NCBI GenBank assembly: GCA_002842145.1
Contig: PHCF01000001.1
Location: 18,903-82,902, forward strand
DNA length: 64,000 nucleotides
Source: Betaproteobacteria bacterium HGW-Betaproteobacteria-6
GTDB lineage: Bacteria > Pseudomonadota > Gammaproteobacteria > Burkholderiales > Rhodocyclaceae
Reading direction: 5' to 3'
Shown here: one piece after another, positions 1-8,401 of the stretch
Position numbering within the stretch: the stretch's first letter is position 1
Layout: every line of letters begins with the position of its first letter
Notes under the pieces: model-generated
What the model was told of the DNA's origin: nothing
What the model saw: only the letters and a program-made list of their open reading frames with translations
The model's database searches: none
Translations under genes and position numbers: made by a program

Positions 1-184
1 TGCGCAAGGCTACCCGGGCCGGTTCGAGGCGGTCGGCGAGGACCAGCCGGTAGCGCTTGTCGTCCGGAATGTTGGTGAGGTGCTCGACGCCCTCGTCATC
101 GACAAAACCGAAAATGCCCCCGGCCGCCTGGGCCGGGACCGAGGTGGCGATGGCTAGGCAGAGGAGAAGAGGGCGCAGGGGCAT
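1..184 (-). CDS. N-terminal part of a secreted protein with a DUF4124-like start (probably a lytic transglycosylase), truncated by the window edge
   Basis: Reverse strand from ATG at 184 reads MPLRPLLLCLAIATSVPAQAAGGIFGFVDDEGVEHLTNIPDDKRYRLV: signal peptide plus DUF4124-like motif. Confidence 0.6.
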   Translation of the reverse strand, partial: MPLRPLLLCLAIATSVPAQAAGGIFGFVDDEGVEHLTNIPDDKRYRLVLADRLEPARVALR

Positions 185-314
185 CGACGGCAGAAGTGGG
201 AGCAAGGCGCCCAGACTACGGGCCGAGTGTTACAGGAGATTGACCGCGCCGTCATGGTTCTGTAACGCTGAATGCATACCATCGCCGATACCCTCAACCA
301 ACCTTGGCGACCCT

Positions 315-770
315 GTGCTGCGCAATCCGCTATCCCGTCTTGTCGACCGACCGAATGTTTGCCGACCGCGTCAGCGCGGCTTCACCCTGCTTGAACTGCT
401 CGTCGTCATGGTCATCATCGGCCTGCTCGCCGGCTATGTCGGCCCGAAGTATTTTTCGCAGATCGGCAAATCGGAAATCAAGGCGACGCGAGCCCAGATC
501 GATGGTCTGGAAAAGGCGCTCGACCAGTATCGGCTCGATGTCGGCCGCTACCCGAACAGCGAGCAGGGGCTGGCGGCGCTGACCAAGCGCCCGGCTGGCG
601 AAAGCCGCTGGCAGGGGCCCTACCTCAAGAAGGAGGTGCCGGCCGACCCGTGGGGCGCCTCCTATCAGTACGCCCAGCCCGGCGAGCACGGCGATTTCGA
701 CCTTTTCTCGTTCGGCAAGGATGGCAAGGCCGGTGGCGAGGGCGAAAACGCCGACATCACCAACTGGTGA
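315..770 (+). CDS. gspG: Type II secretion-like major pseudopilin (GspG family)
   Basis: Prepilin motif RGFTLLELLVVMVIIGLLAG and GspG C-terminal pattern (YPNSEQGLAAL...DPWG..Y.Y..PG..G.FDLFSFGKDG); GTG 315 is a better start than ATG 57. Confidence 0.85.
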   Translation: MLRNPLSRLVDRPNVCRPRQRGFTLLELLVVMVIIGLLAGYVGPKYFSQIGKSEIKATRAQIDGLEKALDQYRLDVGRYPNSEQGLAALTKRPAGESRWQGPYLKKEVPADPWGASYQYAQPGEHGDFDLFSFGKDGKAGGEGENADITNW

Positions 771-783
771 ACCGGGCATAGCA

Positions 784-1968
784 ATGGACTACGACGTGAT
801 GGCCGTTTTCCCCGGTCGGGGCGTAAGCCGACTGACGGTTTCGGCCGAATCGCCCGACTTGGTCGCGGCGATGCCGGCGCTGCAGGGCGGCGTCATCGTT
901 TCGCAACGCCCGCTTGGCCGACGCCAGGCGCGCGGGCGAGGCGGGAAGTTTCCGCTGCCGCTGTTTACCCGTCAGCTGCTGTCCCTGCTCCAGGCCGGGC
1001 TGACCGTGGTCGAAGGTCTGGAAACGCTGGCCGAGCAGGATCGCGGCTCGGCCACTTCCGAAGTGTTGAGCAGCCTGCTCGCCCATCTGCGTGAAGGACA
1101 GTCGCTATCGGCGGCCCTCCAGCGCCATCCTGAAGCCTTTCCCGATCTATACGTGGCGACGGTCAGGGCCAGCGAGCGGACCGGCGACATGCCCGAAGCG
1201 TTGGAGCGCTACCTCGTTTTTCACGAAAAGCTGGCCGAGCTCAAGAAAAAAATCGTCAGCGCCGCCATCTATCCGGTCTTGCTGATGTCGGTCGGCGCCC
1301 TGGTCACGCTCTTTCTGCTTGGTTATGTCGTGCCCCGCTTCGCGCTGGTCTTCGCTGACAGCGGGCGCGATCCGGAGGGCATTTCCAGTTTGCTTTTCGC
1401 CTGGGGCGGCTTCATCAATCACCACGCCGGCGAGTTGGCCGTCGGCGCCGGGCTCGCCGTAGCCGGCCTGATCGGGCTGTTTTCCCTGCCCGCCGTACGC
1501 GCCGCGGTGGCCCGTGCCGCCTGGCGTGTCCCGGCGCTGGGCGAGCGCATCCGGCTGGTCTTCCTGGCCCGTTTCTACCGCACCACCGGCATGCTGCTGC
1601 GCGCTGGCATTCCCCTCAAAACGACGCTGGGCATGGTCGCCGACATCCTCCCCGTTGCCCTGCGCACCGGCCTGCTACGGGCGATCGCCGACATCGAACA
1701 AGGACAGCCGTTTTCAGCGGCGGCGGAAAGCGGCGGGCTGACCACGCCGGTGGCGCTGCGCATGATCGCCGTCGGCGAGCGCAGCGGCCAGCTCGGCGAC
1801 ATGATGGAGGCGGTCGCCACCTTCTACGACGAGGAAATCAATCGCCTCGTCGACATGTTCACCCGTTTGTTCGAACCCCTGCTCATGACGGTGATCGGCT
1901 GCGTCATCGGCGGCATCGTGTTGCTGCTGTACATGCCGATCTTCGATCTGGCCGGCAATTTCCAGTAG
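784..1968 (+). CDS. gspF: Type II secretion-like inner membrane platform protein (GspF family)
   Basis: FTRQLLSLLQAGLTVVEGLETL and repeated T2SSF domains; ATG 784 follows gspG. Confidence 0.9.
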   Translation: MDYDVMAVFPGRGVSRLTVSAESPDLVAAMPALQGGVIVSQRPLGRRQARGRGGKFPLPLFTRQLLSLLQAGLTVVEGLETLAEQDRGSATSEVLSSLLAHLREGQSLSAALQRHPEAFPDLYVATVRASERTGDMPEALERYLVFHEKLAELKKKIVSAAIYPVLLMSVGALVTLFLLGYVVPRFALVFADSGRDPEGISSLLFAWGGFINHHAGELAVGAGLAVAGLIGLFSLPAVRAAVARAAWRVPALGERIRLVFLARFYRTTGMLLRAGIPLKTTLGMVADILPVALRTGLLRAIADIEQGQPFSAAAESGGLTTPVALRMIAVGERSGQLGDMMEAVATFYDEEINRLVDMFTRLFEPLLMTVIGCVIGGIVLLLYMPIFDLAGNFQ

Positions 1969-1976
1969 GAGCCGCG

Positions 1977-3674
1977 ATGAACTCACCAAGGGATGCCTGT
2001 TTGCCGATGGAGCACGATCTCCTGCTCGGCGAGGCCCGCCGGCTGGCCGCGGCCGGTCGTGGCCTGCCGGCGGTGATGGCCGCGCTGCAGGCCGATTTTG
2101 GCCAGAGCGAAGAGGCGGCCGGCGAGTTGACGGCAATGGCCTTCGGCCTCAGGGCGATCAGCCTGGCTGAGCTTTCCGAACACGCCCTGGTGCTCTCCCT
2201 GGCGCCGTTTGCCGAGTTCATCCGGCGTCAGGCGCTGATCCTCGAGGCCGGCGCGGCATATCTGATCGCCACGCCCAACCCCTTCGACGTTACCGTGCGC
2301 GACTGGCTGGAAGGTCTGGTGCCGCTCGACAAGCCGTTGCACTGGCGCCTGGCACCGCCTTCGGTGCTCACCGCCTTCCTGGCCCGCGAAGAAACCCGGG
2401 TCCGGGCGCTCGACGGCAGCCTGAGCGGCGAGGGCGGCCAGATCGCCATCGGCTCGGTGGCCGAAGATCTTTCGCTGCAACGCATTTCCGAAGACGGTAG
2501 CGCCGTCGTTCGCCTGCTGCGGTCGACCCTGCACGATGGCCTGAAAGCCGGGGCCAGCGACATTCACGTCGAGGCCAACAATCGCGGCCTGGCCATCAAG
2601 TACCGCATCGATGGCGTACTCAATTACGCCGGGGCTATCGATGGCGTCGACACCGCCGAGCAGATGATTTCGCGCGTCAAGGTGCTATCCGAACTCGACA
2701 TCTCGGAACGTCGCGTGCCCCAGGACGGCCGCTTCAAGGTCAGCTGGCAGGGGCGTGAAATCGACATCCGCGTCTCCATCATGCCCAGCATCTGGGGCGA
2801 GGATGCCGTGCTGCGCGTGCTCGACAAGCAGGCGCTGACCGATCATCTGCAGGGCCTGCGTCTCGATGCCATGGGCTTCGACGCCGACATCATGGGGCGC
2901 ATCCGCCGGCTGTCCAGCGAACCCTACGGCATGGTGCTGGTGACCGGCCCGACCGGCAGCGGCAAGACGACGACGCTCTACGCCGCGCTGACCGAGATCA
3001 ACCACGGCGAAGACAAGATCATCACCATCGAAGACCCGGTCGAATACCAGCTTTCGGGCGTCCTGCAGATTCCGGTCAACGAGAAAAAGGGCCTGACATT
3101 CGCCCGCGGCCTGCGCTCCATCCTGCGCCACGACCCGGACAAGATCATGGTCGGCGAAATCCGCGATGCCGAAACGGCGCAGATCGCGGTCCAGGCCGCG
3201 CTGACCGGTCACCTGGTATTCACCACGGTGCACGCCAACAATGTGTTCGACGTCATCGGCCGCTTCCTGCACATGGAGGTCGATCCCTACAACCTGGTCT
3301 CGGCGCTCAATGGCGTCGTCGCCCAACGGCTGATCCGCACGCTGTGTCCATCCTGTCTGCAGCCGGCGACCCCGAGCGCGGAAGAGCTGACGGTCGCCGA
3401 TATCAGCGATGTTGGCGCCGACTGGAAATTCCGCCGCTCGGTCGGCTGCGGTACCTGCCGCGGCACCGGCTATCGCGGCCGCAAGGCCATCGCCGAACTG
3501 CTCGTCCTCAACGACGAAATCCGCGAACTGATCATCAGCCGCGCTCCGATCCGCCAACTCAAGGAGGCGGCCCGCCGTAACGGCACCCGTTCGCTGCGCG
3601 AAAGCGCCCTCGACCTCGTCCGCGACGGGATAACCAGTCTGGAAGAAGCCAATCGTGTCACTTTCGTGGCTTGA
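1977..3674 (+). CDS. gspE: Type II secretion-like ATPase (GspE/PilB family)
   Basis: Walker A GPTGSGKTTTLYA, Asp box, His box, C-terminal Cys motifs (CPSC...CGTCRGTGY). Confidence 0.92.
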   Translation: MNSPRDACLPMEHDLLLGEARRLAAAGRGLPAVMAALQADFGQSEEAAGELTAMAFGLRAISLAELSEHALVLSLAPFAEFIRRQALILEAGAAYLIATPNPFDVTVRDWLEGLVPLDKPLHWRLAPPSVLTAFLAREETRVRALDGSLSGEGGQIAIGSVAEDLSLQRISEDGSAVVRLLRSTLHDGLKAGASDIHVEANNRGLAIKYRIDGVLNYAGAIDGVDTAEQMISRVKVLSELDISERRVPQDGRFKVSWQGREIDIRVSIMPSIWGEDAVLRVLDKQALTDHLQGLRLDAMGFDADIMGRIRRLSSEPYGMVLVTGPTGSGKTTTLYAALTEINHGEDKIITIEDPVEYQLSGVLQIPVNEKKGLTFARGLRSILRHDPDKIMVGEIRDAETAQIAVQAALTGHLVFTTVHANNVFDVIGRFLHMEVDPYNLVSALNGVVAQRLIRTLCPSCLQPATPSAEELTVADISDVGADWKFRRSVGCGTCRGTGYRGRKAIAELLVLNDEIRELIISRAPIRQLKEAARRNGTRSLRESALDLVRDGITSLEEANRVTFVA

Positions 3675-4422
3675 CCGCCTGACCCTCTTCATCCACCCGC
3701 AGCGCGTCGTTCTCGAACGGCAGCCGTGGCGCGGCGCGCGCTCCCGGCAATTGAGCGAGGTGGCGCCGCCGGCTGCCGGTGAAGCCGACTGGCAGCCGGT
3801 GCTGGCCGTCGCCGAAACGCTGCTCAGGAGCACCGGCAAGGGCGCGTCCCTGCATATCGTCGTCGCCGACCATCTGGTCCGCTACGCCTTGCTGCCGTGG
3901 AGCGAGATGCTGACCGGCCAGTCTGCACGCCTCGACATGGCCCGCGCCCTGTTCCGCAATGCGCTGGGCGAACGGGCGGCGACGCTGGATATTGCGCTCG
4001 ACCGTCCGGTCTTCGGCAAGAGCGGCGTTGCCGCCGGTATCGATCGCCAGTTGCTGGACGGCCTGCGCGCCGCCGCCAAGGCCCGGCGCCTGCGCCTGAA
4101 CAGCGTGCAACCGCGCCTGGTCGCCGAACTGGCAGCGCAACAGAAGCAATTGAACGATGGTTGGCTGGCCTGTCTCGACCTTGGCTGGCTGACGCTGGCC
4201 GGCATTCGCGACGGCGAGATTGCCAGCCTGCGCAATCACCGCGCCAGTACCGCCGAGCCGGATATCCAGGCCGGCGAACTGGCCGGCTTGCTGGCCGCCG
4301 AGTCCGCTACGGTCAACGGGAAAAAAGTGCTGATTTCAACTTCTGCCGGCGCTGCCCCGGCGCTGGCTGGCGGCTGGGAAACGACCCTGGTCGCGCCGGT
4401 TGCCGGAGGTGCCCATGCGTGA
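3655..4422 (+). CDS. PilM/GspL-like cytoplasmic assembly protein (putative)
   Basis: Overlaps gspE; position and composition as in secretion system clusters. Confidence 0.45.
   Translation: MSLSWLDRLTLFIHPQRVVLERQPWRGARSRQLSEVAPPAAGEADWQPVLAVAETLLRSTGKGASLHIVVADHLVRYALLPWSEMLTGQSARLDMARALFRNALGERAATLDIALDRPVFGKSGVAAGIDRQLLDGLRAAAKARRLRLNSVQPRLVAELAAQQKQLNDGWLACLDLGWLTLAGIRDGEIASLRNHRASTAEPDIQAGELAGLLAAESATVNGKKVLISTSAGAAPALAGGWETTLVAPVAGGAHA
4306..4340 (+). repeat. Dispersed GGTCAACCGG motif (in CDS)
   Basis: GCTACGGTCAACGGGAAAAAAGTGCTGATTTCAAC. Confidence 0.6.
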
Positions 4423-4942
4423 TTTGGGCCTCGATTTTCAGCCGCGCCGCCCCGGCCTGCTGACGGTTGTCCTGCTTCTCGCCGGCGTGCTGCTTTGCGC
4501 CGACGCCTGGCTGGAGGATCGTGCACTGCTTGGCCAGCAGGAAGACGTCGAAGCCCGGCTGGCCCAGGCCAAGCGCCGGGCCGACCGGGTTGATGCCGGC
4601 CGTCGCGACAGCCGCCCGGAAAATGTCTTTTCGGCCGAAGAGGGCAAGGCCCTGCGCCAGACCATAGCCCTCATCCGCATCGACTGGGAGCAGCTCTACC
4701 GCAGCATCGACGCCGCAACCAGCGAGGACGTCGCACTGCTTGCCATCCGCCCCGGCGCGGCCGGCAAGGCGGTGCAGATTTCCGGCGAGGCGCGCAACAT
4801 GGCGGCAGCGCTGGCCTTCGTCGAAGCCCTGCGCCGCGAACCGCTGGCCAACGCCGTGCTGCTCTCGCACCAGGTCAAGCGCAGCGACCCGCAACAACCC
4901 ATCCTCTTCGAGATCGCCGCAACATGGCTGACCGGTTCCTGA
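4415..4942 (+). CDS. PilN-like single-pass membrane protein (putative)
   Basis: N-terminal TM segment plus coiled coil; overlapping gene order. Confidence 0.5.
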   Translation: MRDLGLDFQPRRPGLLTVVLLLAGVLLCADAWLEDRALLGQQEDVEARLAQAKRRADRVDAGRRDSRPENVFSAEEGKALRQTIALIRIDWEQLYRSIDAATSEDVALLAIRPGAAGKAVQISGEARNMAAALAFVEALRREPLANAVLLSHQVKRSDPQQPILFEIAATWLTGS

Positions 4943-5493
4943 ACCTCCTGCTCGCCCGCCTGCGCTTTACCGCGGCCAATCTGCCGGTGCTGCCGCTGAT
5001 CGCCTTCCTGCTGGTTGTGGCCGCCGCGCTGATCCACCTGGTCGTCTTGCCCGGCCGGGAGGCCGCTATCGAGGACGGCGAGCGTCGTCTGGCCCGCCTC
5101 GAACGCAGCGCCCGCCGGGCCGCGCTGGAGCGCCAGACCGAGCGGGTGACGCCGGAAGATACGCGACAGCGCCTGCTCGAGCGTTTCCCGAGCGAGGACC
5201 AGCTCAACGCCGAACTCGGCCGTCTGCTTGACTTGGCGAGCAAGGAAGGCCTGCAAGTGCCAACCGGCGACTATCGTCTGGTGCCGGGCAAGGACGGTCT
5301 TTTCGACCGCTACGTGTTGAACCTGCCGGTCAGCGGCAGCTACCAGACCATACGCCGCTACGTGGCAGCGGTGCGCCGGGAATTCCCCGATCTCGCCGTC
5401 GAGGACATCAGCCTGCGTCGTGAAAGCATCGACAGCGCCGAAGTCGAGGCGCAATTGCGCTTCATCCTGTTCGGCCGGAGGAGCGCGGCATGA
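4924..5493 (+). CDS. PilO/GspM-like protein (putative)
   Basis: N-terminal TM, coiled coil, small ferredoxin-like domain pattern; overlapping gene order. Confidence 0.5.
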   Translation: MADRFLNLLLARLRFTAANLPVLPLIAFLLVVAAALIHLVVLPGREAAIEDGERRLARLERSARRAALERQTERVTPEDTRQRLLERFPSEDQLNAELGRLLDLASKEGLQVPTGDYRLVPGKDGLFDRYVLNLPVSGSYQTIRRYVAAVRREFPDLAVEDISLRRESIDSAEVEAQLRFILFGRRSAA

Positions 5494-6029
5494 CGCCGAA
5501 GCAACGCTGGATCATCCTCGGCAGCCTGCTCTCGGCCACCCTTGTTGCGGGCTATCTGGTTGACGATGAAGTCGCGCCAGAAACGAGCAAGCGCAAGGGT
5601 TCCGCCGCCCGCCAGTCGGCACCTTCATCGCCGGCCGACAGTCGGCGGGCCGGGCCGAGGGAGCGGACGACCGGGCTGGCCGTCGCCCCACTCAGTTTTC
5701 CCGAGCCGGCGCCGCTTGATGAGAACCAGATAGCGGCTGGCGAGACGCGGATCGACCCGTTCCGCAACAAGAACTGGTATGTCGCGCCGCCTCCGCCGCC
5801 AGCACCCAGGCCGACAGCGCCGCCGCTGCCTTTCAAATACCTGGGAAAGCTCAAGGAAGACGGGGAGATTCGCGTCTTCCTGAGCCATCAGGGCAAACAC
5901 ATCATTGCCAGGGTCGGCGATGTGATCAACGGCAGCTACAGCGTCGAGGAAATTTCCGGCGGGCAGATGACCTTGCTCTACCAGCCGCTCAAGGAAATCC
6001 AGATGCTGGCCATCGGCGCTGACAAGTAA
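5490..6029 (+). CDS. PilP/GspC-like protein (putative)
   Basis: Pro-rich linker followed by PFKYLGKLKEDGEIRVFLSHQGKHIIARVGDVI. Confidence 0.5.
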   Translation: MTPKQRWIILGSLLSATLVAGYLVDDEVAPETSKRKGSAARQSAPSSPADSRRAGPRERTTGLAVAPLSFPEPAPLDENQIAAGETRIDPFRNKNWYVAPPPPPAPRPTAPPLPFKYLGKLKEDGEIRVFLSHQGKHIIARVGDVINGSYSVEEISGGQMTLLYQPLKEIQMLAIGADK

Positions 6030-6073
6030 GGCTAGCCGGCCGAGCGCAGGTTTCATGTCCGCCCCGGCGGGTG

Positions 6074-6173
6074 AATGACAATGGAACTTTTGTGCAATCC
6101 CATTGTCATTATTTTCCGGCGCTCGAAATTGTAGCGCCGGCCCGTTCGGAATGAGCCGAACGGCTCATTTCCG
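6074..6173. repeat. Three consecutive inverted repeats upstream of the esterase gene
   Basis: AATGACAATGG(6074-6084)/CCATTGTCATT(6100-6110); CCGGCGC(6116-6122)/GCGCCGG(6134-6140); CGGAATGAGCCG/CGGCTCATTTCCG (6148-6173). Confidence 0.75.
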
Positions 6174-6250
6174 TGACGATGAATTGAAACAATTGGCGTC
6201 AATGATCGTTCTGACGTGACGAGGTTCATCCGGCGTTTTTTGGGTGGCAC

Positions 6251-6287
6251 GTTGTTACGGTCAACCGGCAATTTTCCCCAAAATCAG
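6251..6287 (+). repeat. Dispersed GGTCAACCGG motif (intergenic)
   Basis: GTTGTTACGGTCAACCGGCAATTTTCCCCAAAATCAG. Confidence 0.75.
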
Positions 6288-6300
6288 AAGGAGACAAAAC

Positions 6301-7812
6301 ATGAAAATTCAAAAAAAGGTGCCGCCGCTACCCGCCGTGCGCTGCCTCGGCGCGCTGCTCATGCTGCTCGGTGCCGGCGCTGCCCAGGCCGACCGCTGTG
6401 CCAATCTGGTCCAGGCTTTCGGCAATCAACTGGCCGACGTCAGTTGCGTCGACAGTGCCGACCTGACCACGGCCAACCCGGATACGACCCCGGCCAACAA
6501 TTCGCTGCCCGGCCTGCCGCCCTTTGCCTTCACCCCGCAGACCGACCGCGCGACGATCTCGCCGGATGCCGCCAATCGTCCGCCGATCACCAGCCCGGTG
6601 CCCGGCGTCCAGCTCAATGCGCGGATCGCCAGCGACCCGACCGGGCAGGCCCGCTTCCTGCTGCGGCTGCCGGCGAAATGGAACGGTCGCCTCGTCGTCG
6701 CCGGTGCTTCCGGTACGCGCAGCGAATTCAACGGCGATTTCGCCTGGAGCGATTACGTCATCCAGAAAGGCTACGCCTACGCCTCCCAGAACAAGGGGGT
6801 GCTCAACCTCAAGTTGAGCGACCCCAGCGATCCGCTGGCTTGCCGCCTCAACCCGGATTCGCAGCTATGGGTCCAGTTTTACGATAACGGCCCGGGCCAG
6901 GAGTTCACCCGCTGGCGCGACTACATGGTGCTCGCCTCCAAACTCGCCCACAAGGGCGCGGCCGCCAACTACGGCAAGAAGCCGCGCTACACCTACGCCG
7001 TCGGCACTTCGAACGGCGCCTACCAGGTGCGGCGGGCCGTCGAGTCGGCGCCGGAATGGTTCGATGGCGGCGTCGATTGGGAAGGGACTTTCGTCGATGA
7101 AAAGGCCCCCAACCTGCTGACCGATTTGCCCACTGCGATCCTCAATTTCCCGGACTATGTGGCCAGCGGCGGCGACGCGGGCAGCACCGCCGCCAAGAAT
7201 ATTCGTGGTGCCGGCTATCCGCCCGATCTGAAGGCCGGCGCCAGCTCGCTGTGGTCGATGAATTCCGCCTCGTTCTGGGAGGTGACGCTGTGTCAATGGC
7301 AGAAGCGCCTCGACCCGAGCTACGACACTTACAGCAGCGGACCGGAGAACTACAACTACTTCGCCCGTCTGCCGGTCTCCGGGGCCGACGGCAATATCGC
7401 TGATTTCGCCACCACCGGCCGCATCCAGCGCCCGCTCATCACCGTCGCCGGTACCATGGACGCGCTGCTGCCGATCGATCACCATGCCCGCGCCTACGCC
7501 CGCAAGGTGGTGGCACACAGTAGCGAGCGGATCGATGACGATGATCATGATCGGCGTCGTCACCATCACCATGATCGCAACCCGGCTTACCGGCTTTACG
7601 AGGTGCAGAATGGCAACCACATCGAAACCTACAAGCTGAGCCTGCCGCAATTGGAGTTCATCCAGCCGCACGCCCAGCGCGCTTTCGATTTGCTGGTCAG
7701 CCACGTCGAGCAGGGTACGGCACTGCCGCCCGACCAGTGCATAGCCCGCGGTGCCGCCATTGCCGACGAACCTGCCCAGCCAGGACACTGCGCCGAACTG
7801 CTGGCACCCTGA
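6301..7812 (+). CDS. Secreted tannase/feruloyl esterase-like or 3HB-oligomer hydrolase-like alpha/beta hydrolase
   Basis: Signal peptide; nucleophile motif VGTSNGAYQVRRA; VAGTMDALLPIDHHARAY near C-terminus. Confidence 0.6.
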   Translation: MKIQKKVPPLPAVRCLGALLMLLGAGAAQADRCANLVQAFGNQLADVSCVDSADLTTANPDTTPANNSLPGLPPFAFTPQTDRATISPDAANRPPITSPVPGVQLNARIASDPTGQARFLLRLPAKWNGRLVVAGASGTRSEFNGDFAWSDYVIQKGYAYASQNKGVLNLKLSDPSDPLACRLNPDSQLWVQFYDNGPGQEFTRWRDYMVLASKLAHKGAAANYGKKPRYTYAVGTSNGAYQVRRAVESAPEWFDGGVDWEGTFVDEKAPNLLTDLPTAILNFPDYVASGGDAGSTAAKNIRGAGYPPDLKAGASSLWSMNSASFWEVTLCQWQKRLDPSYDTYSSGPENYNYFARLPVSGADGNIADFATTGRIQRPLITVAGTMDALLPIDHHARAYARKVVAHSSERIDDDDHDRRRHHHHDRNPAYRLYEVQNGNHIETYKLSLPQLEFIQPHAQRAFDLLVSHVEQGTALPPDQCIARGAAIADEPAQPGHCAELLAP

Positions 7813-7886
7813 TCTGACGTTTCCTCTTCAAGGGGCATTGGTTGCGGCACGTCCTCCGGCCGGAGGAGGTGCCGTTTTCAATCGAT

Positions 7887-7905
7887 TGTCATTTTTTGTT
7901 CACCG
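7887..7905 (+). promoter_or_regulatory. Putative Pho box
   Basis: TTGTCAT-TTTT-TGTTCACC resembles CTGTCAT-N4-CTGTCAC; 53 bp before the 7958 ORF in a phosphatase cluster. Confidence 0.35.
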
Positions 7906-7957
7906 GGAGGTAACGGGGACGCCCTATATTCGAACTGCTTGAGCGAAGGAGAACGCC

Positions 7958-8254
7958 ATGACGCGTGACGAAATGATTCGATTGCTGGTCCTTGACCGCC
8001 TTGAATACAGCGACGACCTGGCGCGCTATCTGCATCTGCAAGGCGTGCTCGAGAACGGCTTTCGCGGCTTCCGGGCGTTGTCGGACCATGAACTGGCCGC
8101 CGAGATTCAGGCGCTCGGATTGGACCGCCGACTCGACGCCGCCGATGGGCCGGACGATGACCTCGACGCCTTTGCCGACGACAACCTGTTTGACGCCAGC
8201 CTGTCGGTCGGCCACGTCTTCATCCTCGAGCAGTCTGCCGACTTCTCGCAATAA
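7958..8254 (+). CDS. Small hypothetical protein (98 aa)
   Basis: RBS-like GAAGGAGA upstream; acidic C-terminus. Confidence 0.6.
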   Translation: MTRDEMIRLLVLDRLEYSDDLARYLHLQGVLENGFRGFRALSDHELAAEIQALGLDRRLDAADGPDDDLDAFADDNLFDASLSVGHVFILEQSADFSQ

Positions 8255-8401
8255 GGCTGCGCTCCGGGCGGGTCTTCCCGCAGCGAAAAACGCGCCAAGT
8301 CTCACATTGTTAGCCGCCCGTTTCACTGACATTTTCCGGCAATGCTGTTGTAATTCTCCGCCGCTAGGCTGGGCTACCTTCATCTCTTCCAGGCAGCCCA
8401 C

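Noticed and set aside
3061-3100. CCGGTCAACGAGAAAAAGGGCCTGACATT within gspE resembling the dispersed motif
   Set aside because: Encodes the family-conserved peptide IPVNEKKGLTF, so protein constraint explains the similarity.
7871-7910. TTTTCAATCGATTGTCATTTTTTGTTCACCGGGAGG as a degenerate motif copy
   Set aside because: Core GGTTGACC is absent; a Pho-box-like reading fits better.
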